The position numbers and the translations under genes were made by a program. Under the pieces are notes generated by a model. That model saw only the letters and a list, made by a program, of their open reading frames with translations, was not told the DNA's origin and did no database searches. This document shows, in pieces, positions 43,991 through 53,083 of a stretch of 53,083 nt of DNA. The stretch spans positions 1 to 53,083 of the forward strand of contig CACYYO010000005.1 of NCBI GenBank assembly GCA_902778645.1, read 5' to 3'. The number at the start of each line of letters is the position of its first letter. Position 1 is the first letter of the stretch. Source of the DNA: an uncultured Rhodospirillales bacterium (GTDB lineage: Bacteria > Pseudomonadota > Alphaproteobacteria > RF32 > CAG-239).

Positions 43991-45706
43991 ATGTCAATCA
44001 AATTAGCCATTCCAGAAAGTAATGTGATGCACTTAAAACCAAGAATCTCGGTCATCGGTGTCGGTGGCGGCGGTGGTAATGCCGTTAATAATATGATTGA
44101 GCAGAATCTTGAAGGTGTCGATTTTATTGTTGCCAACACGGATGCTCAGGCATTGGCTAATTCTCGCGCCTCACGCAGAATCCAATTAGGTTTGGAGACA
44201 ACGCAAGGGTTAGGTGCCGGTGCCAGACCTGAAGTCGGACGTATGGCTGCGGAAGAGGCTAAAGAAGAGATTGAAAAAGAACTTGAGGGCGCTAATATGG
44301 TCTTTATTACTGCCGGTATGGGCGGTGGTACAGGTTCCGGCGCTGCTCCGGTGGTGGCGAGAATCGCTAAATCAAAAGGTATTTTGACGGTCGGTGTGGT
44401 CACGAAACCCTTCCAATTCGAAGGTAAAAAGCGTATGGAGACCGCAAACTGCGCTGTCGAAGATTTTACCAATTCGGTTGACAGTATTATCATTATTCCA
44501 AACCAAAATCTTTTCCGCGTGGCTGATAAACAAACAACTTTGGCTGATGCCTTTGTTATGGCAGATAATGTCTTGTATGCCGGTGTTCGTTCCATTACAG
44601 ATTTGATGCTGATGCCGGGACTAATTAATTTGGATTTTGCTGATATAAAGAGTATTATGGAGGACAAAGGCAAGGCTATTATGGGAACCGGTGAGGCAGA
44701 AGGCGAGAATCGTGCCGTCAAAGCTGCTGAGCAGGCTTTATCCAATCCGTTATTGGATGACTGCTCAATGCATGGGGCAAAGGGCGTTTTGATTAATATT
44801 ACCGGTGGCTCGGATATTACATTGTTTGAGATTGATGAGGCAGCCAGCCGTATTAAAGAAGAAGTTGATGATGATGCTAATATTATTTTCGGCTCAAGTT
44901 TTGATGAGTCCTTGGCCGGAAAAATCAGAGTTTCAATCGTTGCCACAGGTATTGGCGGGGCTGTTCGCCCGGTCGTCAAGGCCCCCGAAAAGAAAATGAA
45001 TGTTGACTATATTGAAGAAAGTTTTGCTCCGGAATCTGAAAATCCGGATGCACAGCCTCTGAGCATTGTGGCTGAGGCTGAAACGACCGCTATTTCTGCC
45101 GCTGATGAAGCCGAATTTAAGGAAGTAGCCGCCGTGTCTGCAGAAGAAGAAAACGTTTCTGATAATGAAACATCTTCTCTGCTGGAGGAAAAAGAAGAGG
45201 AGGCTCAGCCGCAAGAACAACCGGTTATGCAGGCTGTTGCCGGAGATGAGCAATTTGTTGAAATCAGCGGGTTAGACAACTCAACGATTATCAATGAAAT
45301 GCCGCAAGCTTCTTCTTTGTTCAACGCTATTATTAATAAAAACGAAGATATTAATCTTGATATGCAAATGCAAGATATTTTATCTGCTAACAGTAATTCA
45401 TTTACGGCCAAAACAACGGTTAAGCAAGTAGAAGAAGAACCGGAGCTGTTTCCTAACCATAATCCACATCCATCAGTATTCGCTCCTCGCCGCACAGAAG
45501 AGCCGGAACAGCTGATTGTGAATAAGGCTGAGGAACATACGCCAACTCTGATTGAGAGAGTTACCGGTATTTCTATTGCCAAACGTTATCGTAAAAAGGC
45601 TGAAAAAGAGGAACAAGCTCGTCAGGCTGAAACACCTCATTTTGACAATGATTATGAAGATGACAAACTGAATTTGGAGATTCCTTCTTTTTTACGTCGT
45701 AAATAA
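43991..45706 (+). CDS. ftsZ: Cell-division GTPase FtsZ
   Basis: 571 residues from the ATG at 43991 (GGAGAAG upstream). The tubulin-like GTPase holds [17 protein letters not shown] (residues 111-117, the tubulin signature), and the T7-loop NLDFADI. After residue 320 comes a Glu-rich disordered linker of about 230 residues, then the tail [10 protein letters not shown] that binds FtsA and other partners. FtsZ polymerises into the division ring. Long linkers are usual in Alphaproteobacteria. The gene is not next to ftsA/ftsQ here and is followed by a terminator. Confidence 0.97.
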   Translation: MSIKLAIPESNVMHLKPRISVIGVGGGGGNAVNNMIEQNLEGVDFIVANTDAQALANSRASRRIQLGLETTQGLGAGARPEVGRMAAEEAKEEIEKELEGANMVFITAGMGGGTGSGAAPVVARIAKSKGILTVGVVTKPFQFEGKKRMETANCAVEDFTNSVDSIIIIPNQNLFRVADKQTTLADAFVMADNVLYAGVRSITDLMLMPGLINLDFADIKSIMEDKGKAIMGTGEAEGENRAVKAAEQALSNPLLDDCSMHGAKGVLINITGGSDITLFEIDEAASRIKEEVDDDANIIFGSSFDESLAGKIRVSIVATGIGGAVRPVVKAPEKKMNVDYIEESFAPESENPDAQPLSIVAEAETTAISAADEAEFKEVAAVSAEEENVSDNETSSLLEEKEEEAQPQEQPVMQAVAGDEQFVEISGLDNSTIINEMPQASSLFNAIINKNEDINLDMQMQDILSANSNSFTAKTTVKQVEEEPELFPNHNPHPSVFAPRRTEEPEQLIVNKAEEHTPTLIERVTGISIAKRYRKKAEKEEQARQAETPHFDNDYEDDKLNLEIPSFLRRK

Positions 45707-45723
45707 ATCATTATGTTTTTATT

Positions 45724-45751
45724 AAAAAAGCCCCTTTGAAGGGGCTTTTTT
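45724..45751. terminator. Bidirectional terminator after ftsZ
   Basis: Stem aaaaagcccct / aggggcttttt with T and A runs on both sides, shared with the convergent gene at 45750. Confidence 0.9.
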
Positions 45752-46100
45752 ATTCCATAACATTGTAATGCTCGGAGTAGATCTGCATCCATTTGGAGCA
45801 GTATGCTTCTTCTTTGCCTGTATGATGGCCAAAGGACAATTCCTCAGTGTCATTGTAGATGAATTCTAGCCATTTTTTCAGGGCATAGTAGTCAAGGAAG
45901 GATATTTTTTTTATCAATTCCTTGAAGTCATTGAGACGTGGTTCGTCATCCATGGTCGAACCGATAGCTTCCGGAAGAACTTTGTTTAAGTTTTTCCAGA
46001 CTTTGTGCCCTCGCTTCAAAGGACGTAAAAGCACACTACGAGCTACGAAATTCTTAATTGTCCTTTTAAAGGACGTCTTTTTTTCTTGTAATGTAATCAT
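45750..46100 (-). CDS. Hypothetical small protein
   Basis: 116 residues from the ATG at 46100; a longer frame up to 46193 would run through the rubrerythrin terminator and is unlikely. Basic N-terminus (KKTSFKRTIKNFVARS), then DYYALKKWLEF and a Cys near the end. Not recognised. Start lacks a clear ribosome site. Confidence 0.5.
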   Translation of the reverse strand: MITLQEKKTSFKRTIKNFVARSVLLRPLKRGHKVWKNLNKVLPEAIGSTMDDEPRLNDFKELIKKISFLDYYALKKWLEFIYNDTEELSFGHHTGKEEAYCSKWMQIYSEHYNVME

Positions 46101-46163
46101 AATGATAGAGATTGATAATTTAATATTGAGAGGAAATTTAAGATATTTGTGCTGTTTTGTCAA

Positions 46164-46192
46164 TAAAAAAGGCACCCCAGAGAGGTGCCTCA
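46164..46192 (-). terminator. Terminator of the rubrerythrin gene
   Basis: Minus-strand stem aggcacc / ggtgcct followed by TTTTTT, 15 bp after the rubrerythrin stop. Confidence 0.88.
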
Positions 46193-46206
46193 AAATGTAT
46201 AATATT

Positions 46207-46749
46207 TTAGAAATATCGTTTCAGCAAGCCTTCAAGAGCCTTACCGTGACGGGCTTCGTCGCGTGCCATTTCATGAATAGAATCGTGAATAGCATCTAAA
46301 TTAAGCTCTTTTGCTTTTTTTGCCATTGTCATCTTACCATGACAAGCGCCGTTTTCTCCAGCCAGCATCTTCTCTAAATTCTCTTTGGTTGAGGTACTGA
46401 CTAATTCTCCTAACATTTCACCAAAGCGAGAGGCATGCTCAGCTTCTTCTTTGGCAATTTGTTCTAATACGACGGCTATTTCGGCATAACCTTCACGCAT
46501 AGCTTGGCGTGCCATTGCCAGATACATTCCAACTTCTGAGCATTCTCCGTTAAAGTGATTGCGCATCCCTTCTAAAATTTCAGAATCAATTCCTTTGGCA
46601 ATACCGATAACATGTTCTGCCGGCCATGTCATGGTTTCTTCTTTATAAGGGACTAATTTGTCTCCTTTGACTTTGCAGACAGGACATTGGGGCTCCTGAC
46701 CTTCGGGAACATCGAAAATTTGACCGCATACCAAACATTTATACTTCAT
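46207..46749 (-). CDS. Reverse rubrerythrin (rubredoxin domain first)
   Basis: 180 residues. N-terminal rubredoxin site C5/C8 and C22/C25 (CLVCG, CPVC), then a ferritin-like four-helix domain with the diiron ligands in ECSEVGMY, KEEAEHASRF, and DEARHG. Standard rubrerythrins have these domains in the opposite order; the rubredoxin-first form is the reverse type found in obligate anaerobes, where it reduces H2O2 and O2. Monocistronic. GGAGACG precedes the ATG. Confidence 0.92.
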   Translation of the reverse strand: MKYKCLVCGQIFDVPEGQEPQCPVCKVKGDKLVPYKEETMTWPAEHVIGIAKGIDSEILEGMRNHFNGECSEVGMYLAMARQAMREGYAEIAVVLEQIAKEEAEHASRFGEMLGELVSTSTKENLEKMLAGENGACHGKMTMAKKAKELNLDAIHDSIHEMARDEARHGKALEGLLKRYF

Positions 46750-46841
46750 AGTCGTCTCCTTTAAAATAGTTAGTACTGTTTGTATAGCAGAAAGTTTTTA
46801 GAGAAGGAATCGGATTTTTATTTTTCTGTTAAATCTGGGGA

Positions 46842-47750
46842 TTATTCCATTTTTAAGCCCCAAATGTCATAGCGCTCCTTGTCATTCCCCCAATTGGGGC
46901 GAACTTTGACAAATAAAAACAGGTGAATGCGTTCTTCAAGCATTTTTTCGAGTTCCGTCCGTGCGGCTTGACCTATTTTTTTGATCATCGAACCGTTACG
47001 GCCGATAATGATGACTTTTTGATTATCTTTTTCAACATAAATGGTGATTTCCGCCCGGATAGAGCCGTCTTCTTTGTGTTCCCACAGCTCCGGTTCAACA
47101 GTCAAAGCATAGGGGATTTCTTGGCGTAAATAAAGAAATAATTTTTCTCTGACCAACTCGGCGGCAAGCAGCTTCAGCGGCATATCGGACATTTGTTCTT
47201 CCGGGTAATACCATGGGCTTTCGGGAAGGTGATCTGCTAAATATCGGTAAAAATCATCAGTGTTTTTACCGGTTAATGCCGAGATCATAAAGGTTTCTTT
47301 GAACGGATAAGCCTGATTTAGTTTGAGGCTTAATTCAAGAAGTTTTTCTTTATTTTTTAACTCATCTACTTTATTCAAAACGAGAACGGCAGGAATGTTC
47401 TTTTTTTTGAGGTGCGTGATAATGGCTTGTGTTTCGTCGTCAAATCCTCGTCGGGCATCAACAACCAAAACGGTTATGTCCGCATCTCCGCTTCCTTCCC
47501 AGGCAGAAGTGACCATAGCCTTATCCAGACGCCGTTTGGGTTTGAAAATACCGGGCGTGTCTAAAAATATGATTTGGGTATTATCGTAAATACCAATGCC
47601 TTTAATAGTCGTTCGTGTGGTTTGAACTTTCGGGGAAACAATAGAGACTTTGCTGCCGACAAAATTATTGGTTATGGTTGATTTTCCGGCATTCGGGGCA
47701 CCAATGAGGGCAACATAACCGCAACGTGTCGGTTTAGGAGAAGGACTCAT
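46842..47750 (-). CDS. era: GTPase Era
   Basis: 302 residues. GTPase motifs GAPNAGKST, DTPGIF, NKVD and SALTG, followed by a KH RNA-binding domain (IIIGRNGSMIKKIG). Era binds the 3' end of 16S rRNA and aids 30S maturation. Its ATG overlaps the rnc stop by 4 bp, the usual rnc-era coupling. Confidence 0.97.
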   Translation of the reverse strand: MSPSPKPTRCGYVALIGAPNAGKSTITNNFVGSKVSIVSPKVQTTRTTIKGIGIYDNTQIIFLDTPGIFKPKRRLDKAMVTSAWEGSGDADITVLVVDARRGFDDETQAIITHLKKKNIPAVLVLNKVDELKNKEKLLELSLKLNQAYPFKETFMISALTGKNTDDFYRYLADHLPESPWYYPEEQMSDMPLKLLAAELVREKLFLYLRQEIPYALTVEPELWEHKEDGSIRAEITIYVEKDNQKVIIIGRNGSMIKKIGQAARTELEKMLEERIHLFLFVKVRPNWGNDKERYDIWGLKME

Positions 47751-48406
47751 AGAGATTTCTCCAAAATGGTAATCATTTTTGTGGCGGCGTCTTGTTCGGC
47801 AAGTTTTTTATTATGACCACTTCCCGTTTGGGGGGAGAGATTTCCTATTTTAACCGACATGATAAAGGTCGGTTCATGCTCACTGCCGGAGCGGGAAACC
47901 TGCTCATAAATCGGGGTCGGAAGACCATGGGCATGAGCTAATTCCTGTAACAGGGTTTTAGAATCTTTGGGGGGCGTCATATCTTTGTGTAACAAAGATT
48001 TCCAATGTCGGTTGACAAATTTTAGAGCTTGCATACAGTCTGAATCTATAAAAACAGCGCCAATGACGGCTTCGCAGACATCGCACAGCACATTTTCATT
48101 GTCACGAATGTCTTCAGTGGCAACTTTGATGTATTTGTCAAGCTGTAGAGAACGAGCAACTTCGGCAACCGTTTCTTTGCAGACAAGATGCATGTGTCTT
48201 GGGGAGAGGCTGCCTTCCGGCTCTTGGGGAAATTCTTTGTAGAGCGCACCGGCGATTGCAACGCCCAGTACCCGGTCTCCTAAAAACTCTAATCTTTCAT
48301 AATTACTGCCGACATGGGAGGTGACACTGCTGTGTGTGAGTGCCTGTTGCAGTAACTTAGGATTTTTAAAATGATATCCCAAAATATTTTCAAGTTCTTG
48401 CAGCAT
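47747..48406 (-). CDS. rnc: Ribonuclease III
   Basis: 219 residues. Catalytic signature NYERLEFLGDRVLG, second acidic site CDVCEAVIGAVFID, and a C-terminal double-stranded RNA-binding domain ending GSGHNKKLAEQDAA. Cleaves rRNA precursors and structured mRNAs. Between lepB and era, nine bases after lepB. Confidence 0.97.
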   Translation of the reverse strand: MLQELENILGYHFKNPKLLQQALTHSSVTSHVGSNYERLEFLGDRVLGVAIAGALYKEFPQEPEGSLSPRHMHLVCKETVAEVARSLQLDKYIKVATEDIRDNENVLCDVCEAVIGAVFIDSDCMQALKFVNRHWKSLLHKDMTPPKDSKTLLQELAHAHGLPTPIYEQVSRSGSEHEPTFIMSVKIGNLSPQTGSGHNKKLAEQDAATKMITILEKSL

Positions 48407-48415
48407 GTTTTTCTC

Positions 48416-49144
48416 TTATTTGATGCTGTTAAAAAGGCGTTTCCAACGAATTTTTCTGGGCCATAGCCACGGTTTATACCAAGCTTCATCGGGGTTTTGA
48501 GAAAAGAATAAAAAGCGTGCTTTACCGACCAGATTTTCTAAGGGGACAAAGCCGACATCGACACGACTATCGTTTGAGCGGTCGCGGTTGTCACCCATAA
48601 CAAAGATGTATCCTTCCGGAACGGTCAGTTCATCAACATTATCTTCCTGTTCATAATCAGATATTTCGAGAATCTTATGTTTAATATTTCCCGGCAATGT
48701 TTCTATATATTGGTGGTAACGTTCGGCATTGCCGCGAGGATCACGAATCACAAAATCTTCAATCTCCTGGCGATTGACCAGTTCATTATTAATGTATAAG
48801 CGACCATTTTGTAACTTTATCTTATCTTTAGGCAAGCCGATAACGCGTTTGATATAATCTGTCCGATTATCCTGCGGGAATTTAAAAACGACAACGTCAC
48901 CTCTTTTAGGAGTGTCTTGCCATATGCGTCCCTCGAAAAGAGGTAAACTGAAAGGCAGGGAGTGTTTCGAGTAGCCGTATGTGTATTTGGAGACAAACAA
49001 AAAGTCTCCGACGTACAAGGTCGGATACATAGAACCGGATGGTATTTTGAAAGGTTCAAATAAAAAAGTTCTAATTAAAACCGCTATAATAACGGCATAT
49101 AAAATGGTTTTAAGGGTATCAGTAAAGCTTTCTTCTTCTTGCAT
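48416..49144 (-). CDS. lepB: Signal peptidase I
   Basis: 242 residues. One N-terminal membrane helix, then box B with the nucleophile Ser (PSGSMYPTL), box D with the general-base Lys (YIKRVIGLP) and box E GDNRDRSNDSR. Removes signal peptides at the periplasmic face. In the acpS-lepB-rnc-era cluster. Confidence 0.96.
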   Translation of the reverse strand: MQEEESFTDTLKTILYAVIIAVLIRTFLFEPFKIPSGSMYPTLYVGDFLFVSKYTYGYSKHSLPFSLPLFEGRIWQDTPKRGDVVVFKFPQDNRTDYIKRVIGLPKDKIKLQNGRLYINNELVNRQEIEDFVIRDPRGNAERYHQYIETLPGNIKHKILEISDYEQEDNVDELTVPEGYIFVMGDNRDRSNDSRVDVGFVPLENLVGKARFLFFSQNPDEAWYKPWLWPRKIRWKRLFNSIK

Positions 49145-49266
49145 GTTTTATCTTCTTATTCCTAAAATTAAAATCCTGTACGCTTTGATAAAAACGTTGT
49201 CAGCACTTTTATCAAAGAGAACGTTTTGTATACTAAACGCAAAATTTTCACAACGCAACAATAATT

Positions 49267-49668
49267 TTACAATCGTTCAATAATAACAAAGGCTTGGGCA
49301 ATATCGGCGTCATCGCTTAGACTGAGGTGTACTTGAAAATCCTGTTGCTCCGTTTTTTCGAGTAAAGTTTCTAAAGTTCTGCCAATGCAGCTGAAAAAGG
49401 GTTTGCCTAAATTATCGTGTTTGATTGTGATGTCTCTGAGATACATGCCGTCACGAAACCCGGTTCCGAGAGCTTTACTTAGGGCTTCTTTGGCGGCAAA
49501 ATGTTTTGCTAAAAAACGGCTGATTTGGTCCTCGTTGAAATCTTTTTGTGCAAGTTCCTGCTGCTCTGTCGGGGATAAAATATGCTGATTGATCCCCTGA
49601 AGAAAAACAGGCACAATCTTCTTCATTCGAGAAATTCTCACAACATCACACCCAATACCAACAATCAT
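49267..49668 (-). CDS. acpS: Holo-[acyl-carrier-protein] synthase
   Basis: 133 residues. GIGCDVVRISRM (metal-binding Asp) and FAAKEALSKALGTG are the AcpS signatures. Transfers phosphopantetheine to ACP for fatty-acid synthesis. 122 bp upstream of lepB, which is a larger gap than within lepB-rnc-era. Confidence 0.95.
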   Translation of the reverse strand: MIVGIGCDVVRISRMKKIVPVFLQGINQHILSPTEQQELAQKDFNEDQISRFLAKHFAAKEALSKALGTGFRDGMYLRDITIKHDNLGKPFFSCIGRTLETLLEKTEQQDFQVHLSLSDDADIAQAFVIIERL

Positions 49669-49740
49669 TTTTCAGCCCTTTATTTATTGTTTGTTTTTTT
49701 AATATAATCTTGAACACTCAAAACAGCAACTCAAAAAAAA

Positions 49741-52470
49741 TTATTCTTCAGTAAAATTATATTCGGCACGGATGCCGCTGTTTTCCAAGATTTTTTTCAG
49801 TTGCATTTGGTTGAGTATTTCCGGTAAAACCAATCCTTCAGGAATATTGCGATTGTATAAAATGTAAAAAGGTAAGCCGCGGCGTCCGTATTCACTCATA
49901 AAGTCGAGGACATCGGCATCGTATTCTGTCCAGTCAATGTTGACAATCTTAACTTTGTACTGATTGTAAAGAAGTTGGCTGCTGTAGTTGTTGAAGACCA
50001 TTAAATCGTTGTATCCGCAAGTGAGACACCAGTCTGCCCCGATTTTAATCAGAACGTTCCAGCCGTCATCAACATCTTTACCGATTTGGGTAAAATCAAG
50101 GCTGTTTGTTGTTTGCTTTTCAACAACAGTGCGGTGATGGGCAAAACCGATTTTACCGATGATCAGTGCTCCGGTAAAGCAGCATGCTAACAAGAAAATA
50201 TAAAAGCAGTGCAGAAGAAGGCGGGATTTTTTGCGTGTCAACGGATTTTTAACTGTGAGAGAATCTGCCTCGGACAGGCTGTTATTATATATCTGCAACA
50301 AAAGATAAAATAAGTAGCCTGTCACTATGGTTCCGGCGATGGTTGTCCAGGAACTTTGGGCTTTTAGGATACTGAGCAACCAAATAATGGTCAGTACCAG
50401 CATCAGCTTCATGATTTTTTCGAGTTTGTGCATCCAGGGACCGGGAGCAGGAATGAAAGCAGACAGATTAGGAATGAGTAAAAGCAAGAGGTATGGAAGT
50501 GATAAGCCAAGGGCTACAGCCATGAGAATTGCTACCATGTCAAGAGGCGTGCCCGATAAGGCAAACCCGATGGTGGTTCCTAAGTATGGTCCGGTGCAAG
50601 GGGTTGCCATGATAACAATCAAGATTCCGGAGAAAAAGGCATCGATGACAGATGATTTTTGTTTACTGATCAGGCCGGAAGGGAAAATGTTGAGATGAAT
50701 ATAGCCATTGAGTTGTGCTAAAAAAAGCAAGATTAAAAACGTCATTGTTATAATAAATAAAGGATTTTGAAATTGCATTCCCCAACCGAGGTTGTGTCCG
50801 AGTATTTTGAGGACACACAGTATTGTTGCTAAGACGGCAAAGGATACCCAAATTCCTAAGGTACTGAGTAAAAAACTCATTTTTTGTGTGCGATGGTTCT
50901 TGGCGCCAAACTTGGTTAACGATAAGATTTTTAGCGATAAAACAGGGAAGACACAAGGCATAAAATTGAGAATAAAACCGCCCAGTACCGCCAATAATAT
51001 GAGGCCAAGTGTTAACGTCCGGCTATGAATATTAAAGATTGATGATGATACAATCGGTTTTGAAAAGCGATAAGCGAGCAGATTGTCAGGGCGAATTGTT
51101 ATTTCAATATCTTGGTCTATCAGGTGATGATCGGGTGAGAGAATATCAAAACGGATTGTGGCGCGTTTGCCGTCAATAGCCATGCGTGGAGATGAAAATA
51201 GCGTGTTCTGTTTGTTATGCACAAAAATTTCGGGCTTTTGCCAATCAGATTTATTATCAACAACAAGGCGTAATGTTTCTCCGGTTGGGGAATTGGGGTT
51301 CTCCTCAATAGAGACATCTTGGATATGAATGTCGTCTTCGCGGGTATCCGGTAAGTGGGTAAATGTTTGGGTGATGAAATTTTGCAAAGTTGTGCTGAAA
51401 CCATTACCTGTTTCTATTTGCAGGCTTAAAGGCGTGTTGCTCGTTTGGCATTGTTTATCGGTGTTGCAAACTGTATAGGTTACTTGTGTGTTGAGCTGTG
51501 CCGGTTGATTGAGGTCAATGACATCACAAATAAACGGGTATGCAAAGTTATTATAATAAACAATCAAATCTCCGTCAGCAAAGGGCAGGCGGTGCGGTAA
51601 AGGACGAAACAAACGACAATTTTTCAGATTTTGAGATTTTGCAAAATCAATCGTTATTTCCGGATATTGGAGGTGAGCGTAGGCAAGGAGGTACCAGTCT
51701 TGTTGCAGGGCAAAATGGATAATCCCGCGAAGTTGCGGGCGGTTTTCCAGGCGTGATTGGTCAGAGGCTAAACGCACGCTGGCATGAGCTTGTTTTACCC
51801 AAGGGCTGATGCCTTCTCCATCAGTCTTAGGGTCGGGATAAACAGTCCCATAAAAAGGTAATTTTTTGAACTCTATTTTGTCGTAAACGCGTTTGAGACG
51901 AGCCAGGGAAGGATATTTTTTTTCAAAAGCAGCGGTGTCTTCAAGACGTTTTTGGTGAGCCTGATAGGTTTCTATTTCTTTAGGATCATGACTGTATGAA
52001 ATGACTTTTTTGATGTCGGTTGTAATTCGTACATTGTTTTCTCCGGCATCTTCATAAGTATAGTCTGACGGATTTTCGTATTCGGAATCTTTGTAAGTTA
52101 AAACCGGTGTGTCAGGGACCAGGAACTTACTTTTAATCTCGGCAATTTTTTGTTTGCCCCAACGGAAGATTTTGACACCTTTACGAATCCAGTTTTCCCG
52201 GTTGTAGAGTTGTTGTGTCGTGGCGTTTGGAAAAAAACGGGCAATATCGGGTTTGAGATCGGTATCAATAAAATTATCGGGGTAATTTTTGTGAAAATAT
52301 TGGCCGATTTCAAAAAAGGTATCAATGCTGTCGGTTAATTTGAGTTCTTGTGGGTCATCATCCGTTTCCGTAAAGGCAAATGTAATATTGTCAGCCGGTC
52401 CTTGCTGGGCCGAGGCGGGTAAAGTTGTTGCACTGAGAATAAGAGCCAGTAAAAATATTTTTATTTTCAT
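49741..52470 (-). CDS. DsbD/ScsB-like protein-disulfide reductase
   Basis: 909 residues, long for DsbD. Signal peptide 1-21 (ALPASAQ-type cleavage site: TTLPASA-Q), a periplasmic beta-rich region to about 480, eight membrane helices with the conserved Cys pair in NFMPCVFP (C506) and MATPCTGP (C625), and a C-terminal thioredoxin-like domain with GADWCLTCG (C815, C818). It carries electrons from cytoplasmic thioredoxin to periplasmic thiols. The N-terminal region is larger than the classic alpha domain, which points to the ScsB type. Divergent from yqgE across a 101-bp gap. Confidence 0.92.
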   Translation of the reverse strand: MKIKIFLLALILSATTLPASAQQGPADNITFAFTETDDDPQELKLTDSIDTFFEIGQYFHKNYPDNFIDTDLKPDIARFFPNATTQQLYNRENWIRKGVKIFRWGKQKIAEIKSKFLVPDTPVLTYKDSEYENPSDYTYEDAGENNVRITTDIKKVISYSHDPKEIETYQAHQKRLEDTAAFEKKYPSLARLKRVYDKIEFKKLPFYGTVYPDPKTDGEGISPWVKQAHASVRLASDQSRLENRPQLRGIIHFALQQDWYLLAYAHLQYPEITIDFAKSQNLKNCRLFRPLPHRLPFADGDLIVYYNNFAYPFICDVIDLNQPAQLNTQVTYTVCNTDKQCQTSNTPLSLQIETGNGFSTTLQNFITQTFTHLPDTREDDIHIQDVSIEENPNSPTGETLRLVVDNKSDWQKPEIFVHNKQNTLFSSPRMAIDGKRATIRFDILSPDHHLIDQDIEITIRPDNLLAYRFSKPIVSSSIFNIHSRTLTLGLILLAVLGGFILNFMPCVFPVLSLKILSLTKFGAKNHRTQKMSFLLSTLGIWVSFAVLATILCVLKILGHNLGWGMQFQNPLFIITMTFLILLFLAQLNGYIHLNIFPSGLISKQKSSVIDAFFSGILIVIMATPCTGPYLGTTIGFALSGTPLDMVAILMAVALGLSLPYLLLLLIPNLSAFIPAPGPWMHKLEKIMKLMLVLTIIWLLSILKAQSSWTTIAGTIVTGYLFYLLLQIYNNSLSEADSLTVKNPLTRKKSRLLLHCFYIFLLACCFTGALIIGKIGFAHHRTVVEKQTTNSLDFTQIGKDVDDGWNVLIKIGADWCLTCGYNDLMVFNNYSSQLLYNQYKVKIVNIDWTEYDADVLDFMSEYGRRGLPFYILYNRNIPEGLVLPEILNQMQLKKILENSGIRAEYNFTEE

Positions 52471-52571
52471 GATGTTTAAAATTGTTTTTTCTGTTTACAG
52501 TTACTATATAATACATATAGTTTATAAATTGTCAAAAATATATTGATTGTGAAAGATTAACATATAAAGCC

Positions 52572-53083
52572 ATGTCTATGAATAATAACTATTTAACCGG
52601 TAAATGTTTGGTGGCTATGCCCCATATGGCAGATGAGCGGTTTGCCAATACGTTAATTTTTATATGTTCGCATACAGAAAATGGTGCGATGGGGTTTGTG
52701 GTTAATAAAAAAATTCAGGAGTTTTCATTTGCTGATTTGGCAAGCCAATTGCCGGTCGCTCATATTAATCCTCAATTACCGATAGACTTGCATCAGGGTG
52801 GTCCTTTGGAAAAGGTCAGGGGATTTGTTTTGCACTCAACGGATTATGTAAAAGAGGATACGGTAGTTATTGATGAAAATATTGCAATATCTTCTTCTAT
52901 TGATATTATTACGGATATTGCTTTCGGGGTCGGTCCGAAAGAGAATCTGATTGCTTTAGGCTATGCCAGCTGGGCACCGCATCAGCTCGAGCAAGAAATT
53001 ATGCGCAATTCATGGTTAGTGGTTAATCCGACACCGGAATTGGTTTTTCGGACTAAGGATGAAGAAAAATGGCAAAAAGCGTT
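52572..53083 (+). CDS. yqgE: YqgE/AlgH family protein (partial, runs off the window)
   Basis: The visible 170 codons begin MSMNNNYLTGKCLVAMP, followed by IFICSHTENGAMGFVVNK and later LHQGGPL, the UPF0301/AlgH signatures. Typical length is about 190 residues, so only the last part is missing. Function unclear; the pairing with a DsbD-type gene is common in Alphaproteobacteria (recalled). Start could be either of the two ATG at 52572 and 52578. Confidence 0.92.
   Translation, partial: MSMNNNYLTGKCLVAMPHMADERFANTLIFICSHTENGAMGFVVNKKIQEFSFADLASQLPVAHINPQLPIDLHQGGPLEKVRGFVLHSTDYVKEDTVVIDENIAISSSIDIITDIAFGVGPKENLIALGYASWAPHQLEQEIMRNSWLVVNPTPELVFRTKDEEKWQKA

Noticed and set aside
44146..44979. 277-codon open frame antisense to ftsZ
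   Set aside because: A shadow of the conserved GTPase domain; no start context and no family features.

Overview
The window reads as chromosome of an AT-rich, probably uncultured Alphaproteobacterium with an anaerobic or microaerobic lifestyle. The lineage is inferred from the acpS-lepB-rnc-era gene order, an FtsZ with a long acidic linker ending in a PSFLRRK tail, and a DsbD/ScsB-like gene divergent from yqgE. The lifestyle is inferred from a rubredoxin-first (reverse) rubrerythrin and an extended set of low-potential Fe-S proteins. No database search was possible; all family names come from motifs read in the sequence.

Left core, 1-11.4 kb. A metallophosphoesterase, a polytopic membrane ferredoxin, tatA and tatC form one operon, followed by an exported Fe-S aldo/keto reductase carrying a twin-arginine signal. 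Two promoters with a 19-bp spacer and a TTAGAGT-type palindrome precede the first and last genes, suggesting one MerR-family regulator for the whole locus. Two small membrane proteins, a TPR protein, a MoxR-DUF58 pair and a UvrD/PcrA helicase follow.

Region 11.4-17.4 kb is accessory and partly decayed. It holds a 639-residue orphan, a truncated paralogue of a gene at 38.9 kb, a gene split by an in-frame stop, a truncated DnaB, an HhH-GPD-like protein, a DUF3768 fragment, and a candidate structured RNA at 15.36-15.47 kb. Shared paralogues and a shared hairpin block tie it to the island on its right.

Genomic island, 17.43-41.78 kb. A perfect 49-bp repeat of the 3' part of an initiator tRNA-Met bounds about 24.3 kb, with a P4-type integrase just inside the left copy. 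Cargo includes: hipBA plus a pentapeptide-HTH fusion; a serine recombinase; a SLOG-like protein; a six-gene operon (MmeI/YeeA-like methyltransferase-nuclease, AIPR protein, SF2 helicase, GIY-YIG protein, an unknown and a DUF1828-like protein); a winged-helix gene facing six 14-bp repeats with a mostly 22-bp period and an AT-rich tract; ankyrin, DUF3768 and DUF1737 genes with a short tyrosine recombinase; and two separate RloA/RloB-type ATPase-TOPRIM pairs. The island is best seen as a defence island that may retain a plasmid-like replication module. The six-gene operon is the strongest candidate for an under-described system.

Right core, 41.8-53.1 kb. After tRNA-fMet and its promoter come a PilT/DotB-like ATPase, a Bax-inhibitor-1 family protein, ftsZ, a short unknown gene, reverse rubrerythrin, era, rnc, lepB, acpS, the DsbD-like reductase and the 5' part of yqgE, which runs off the end.
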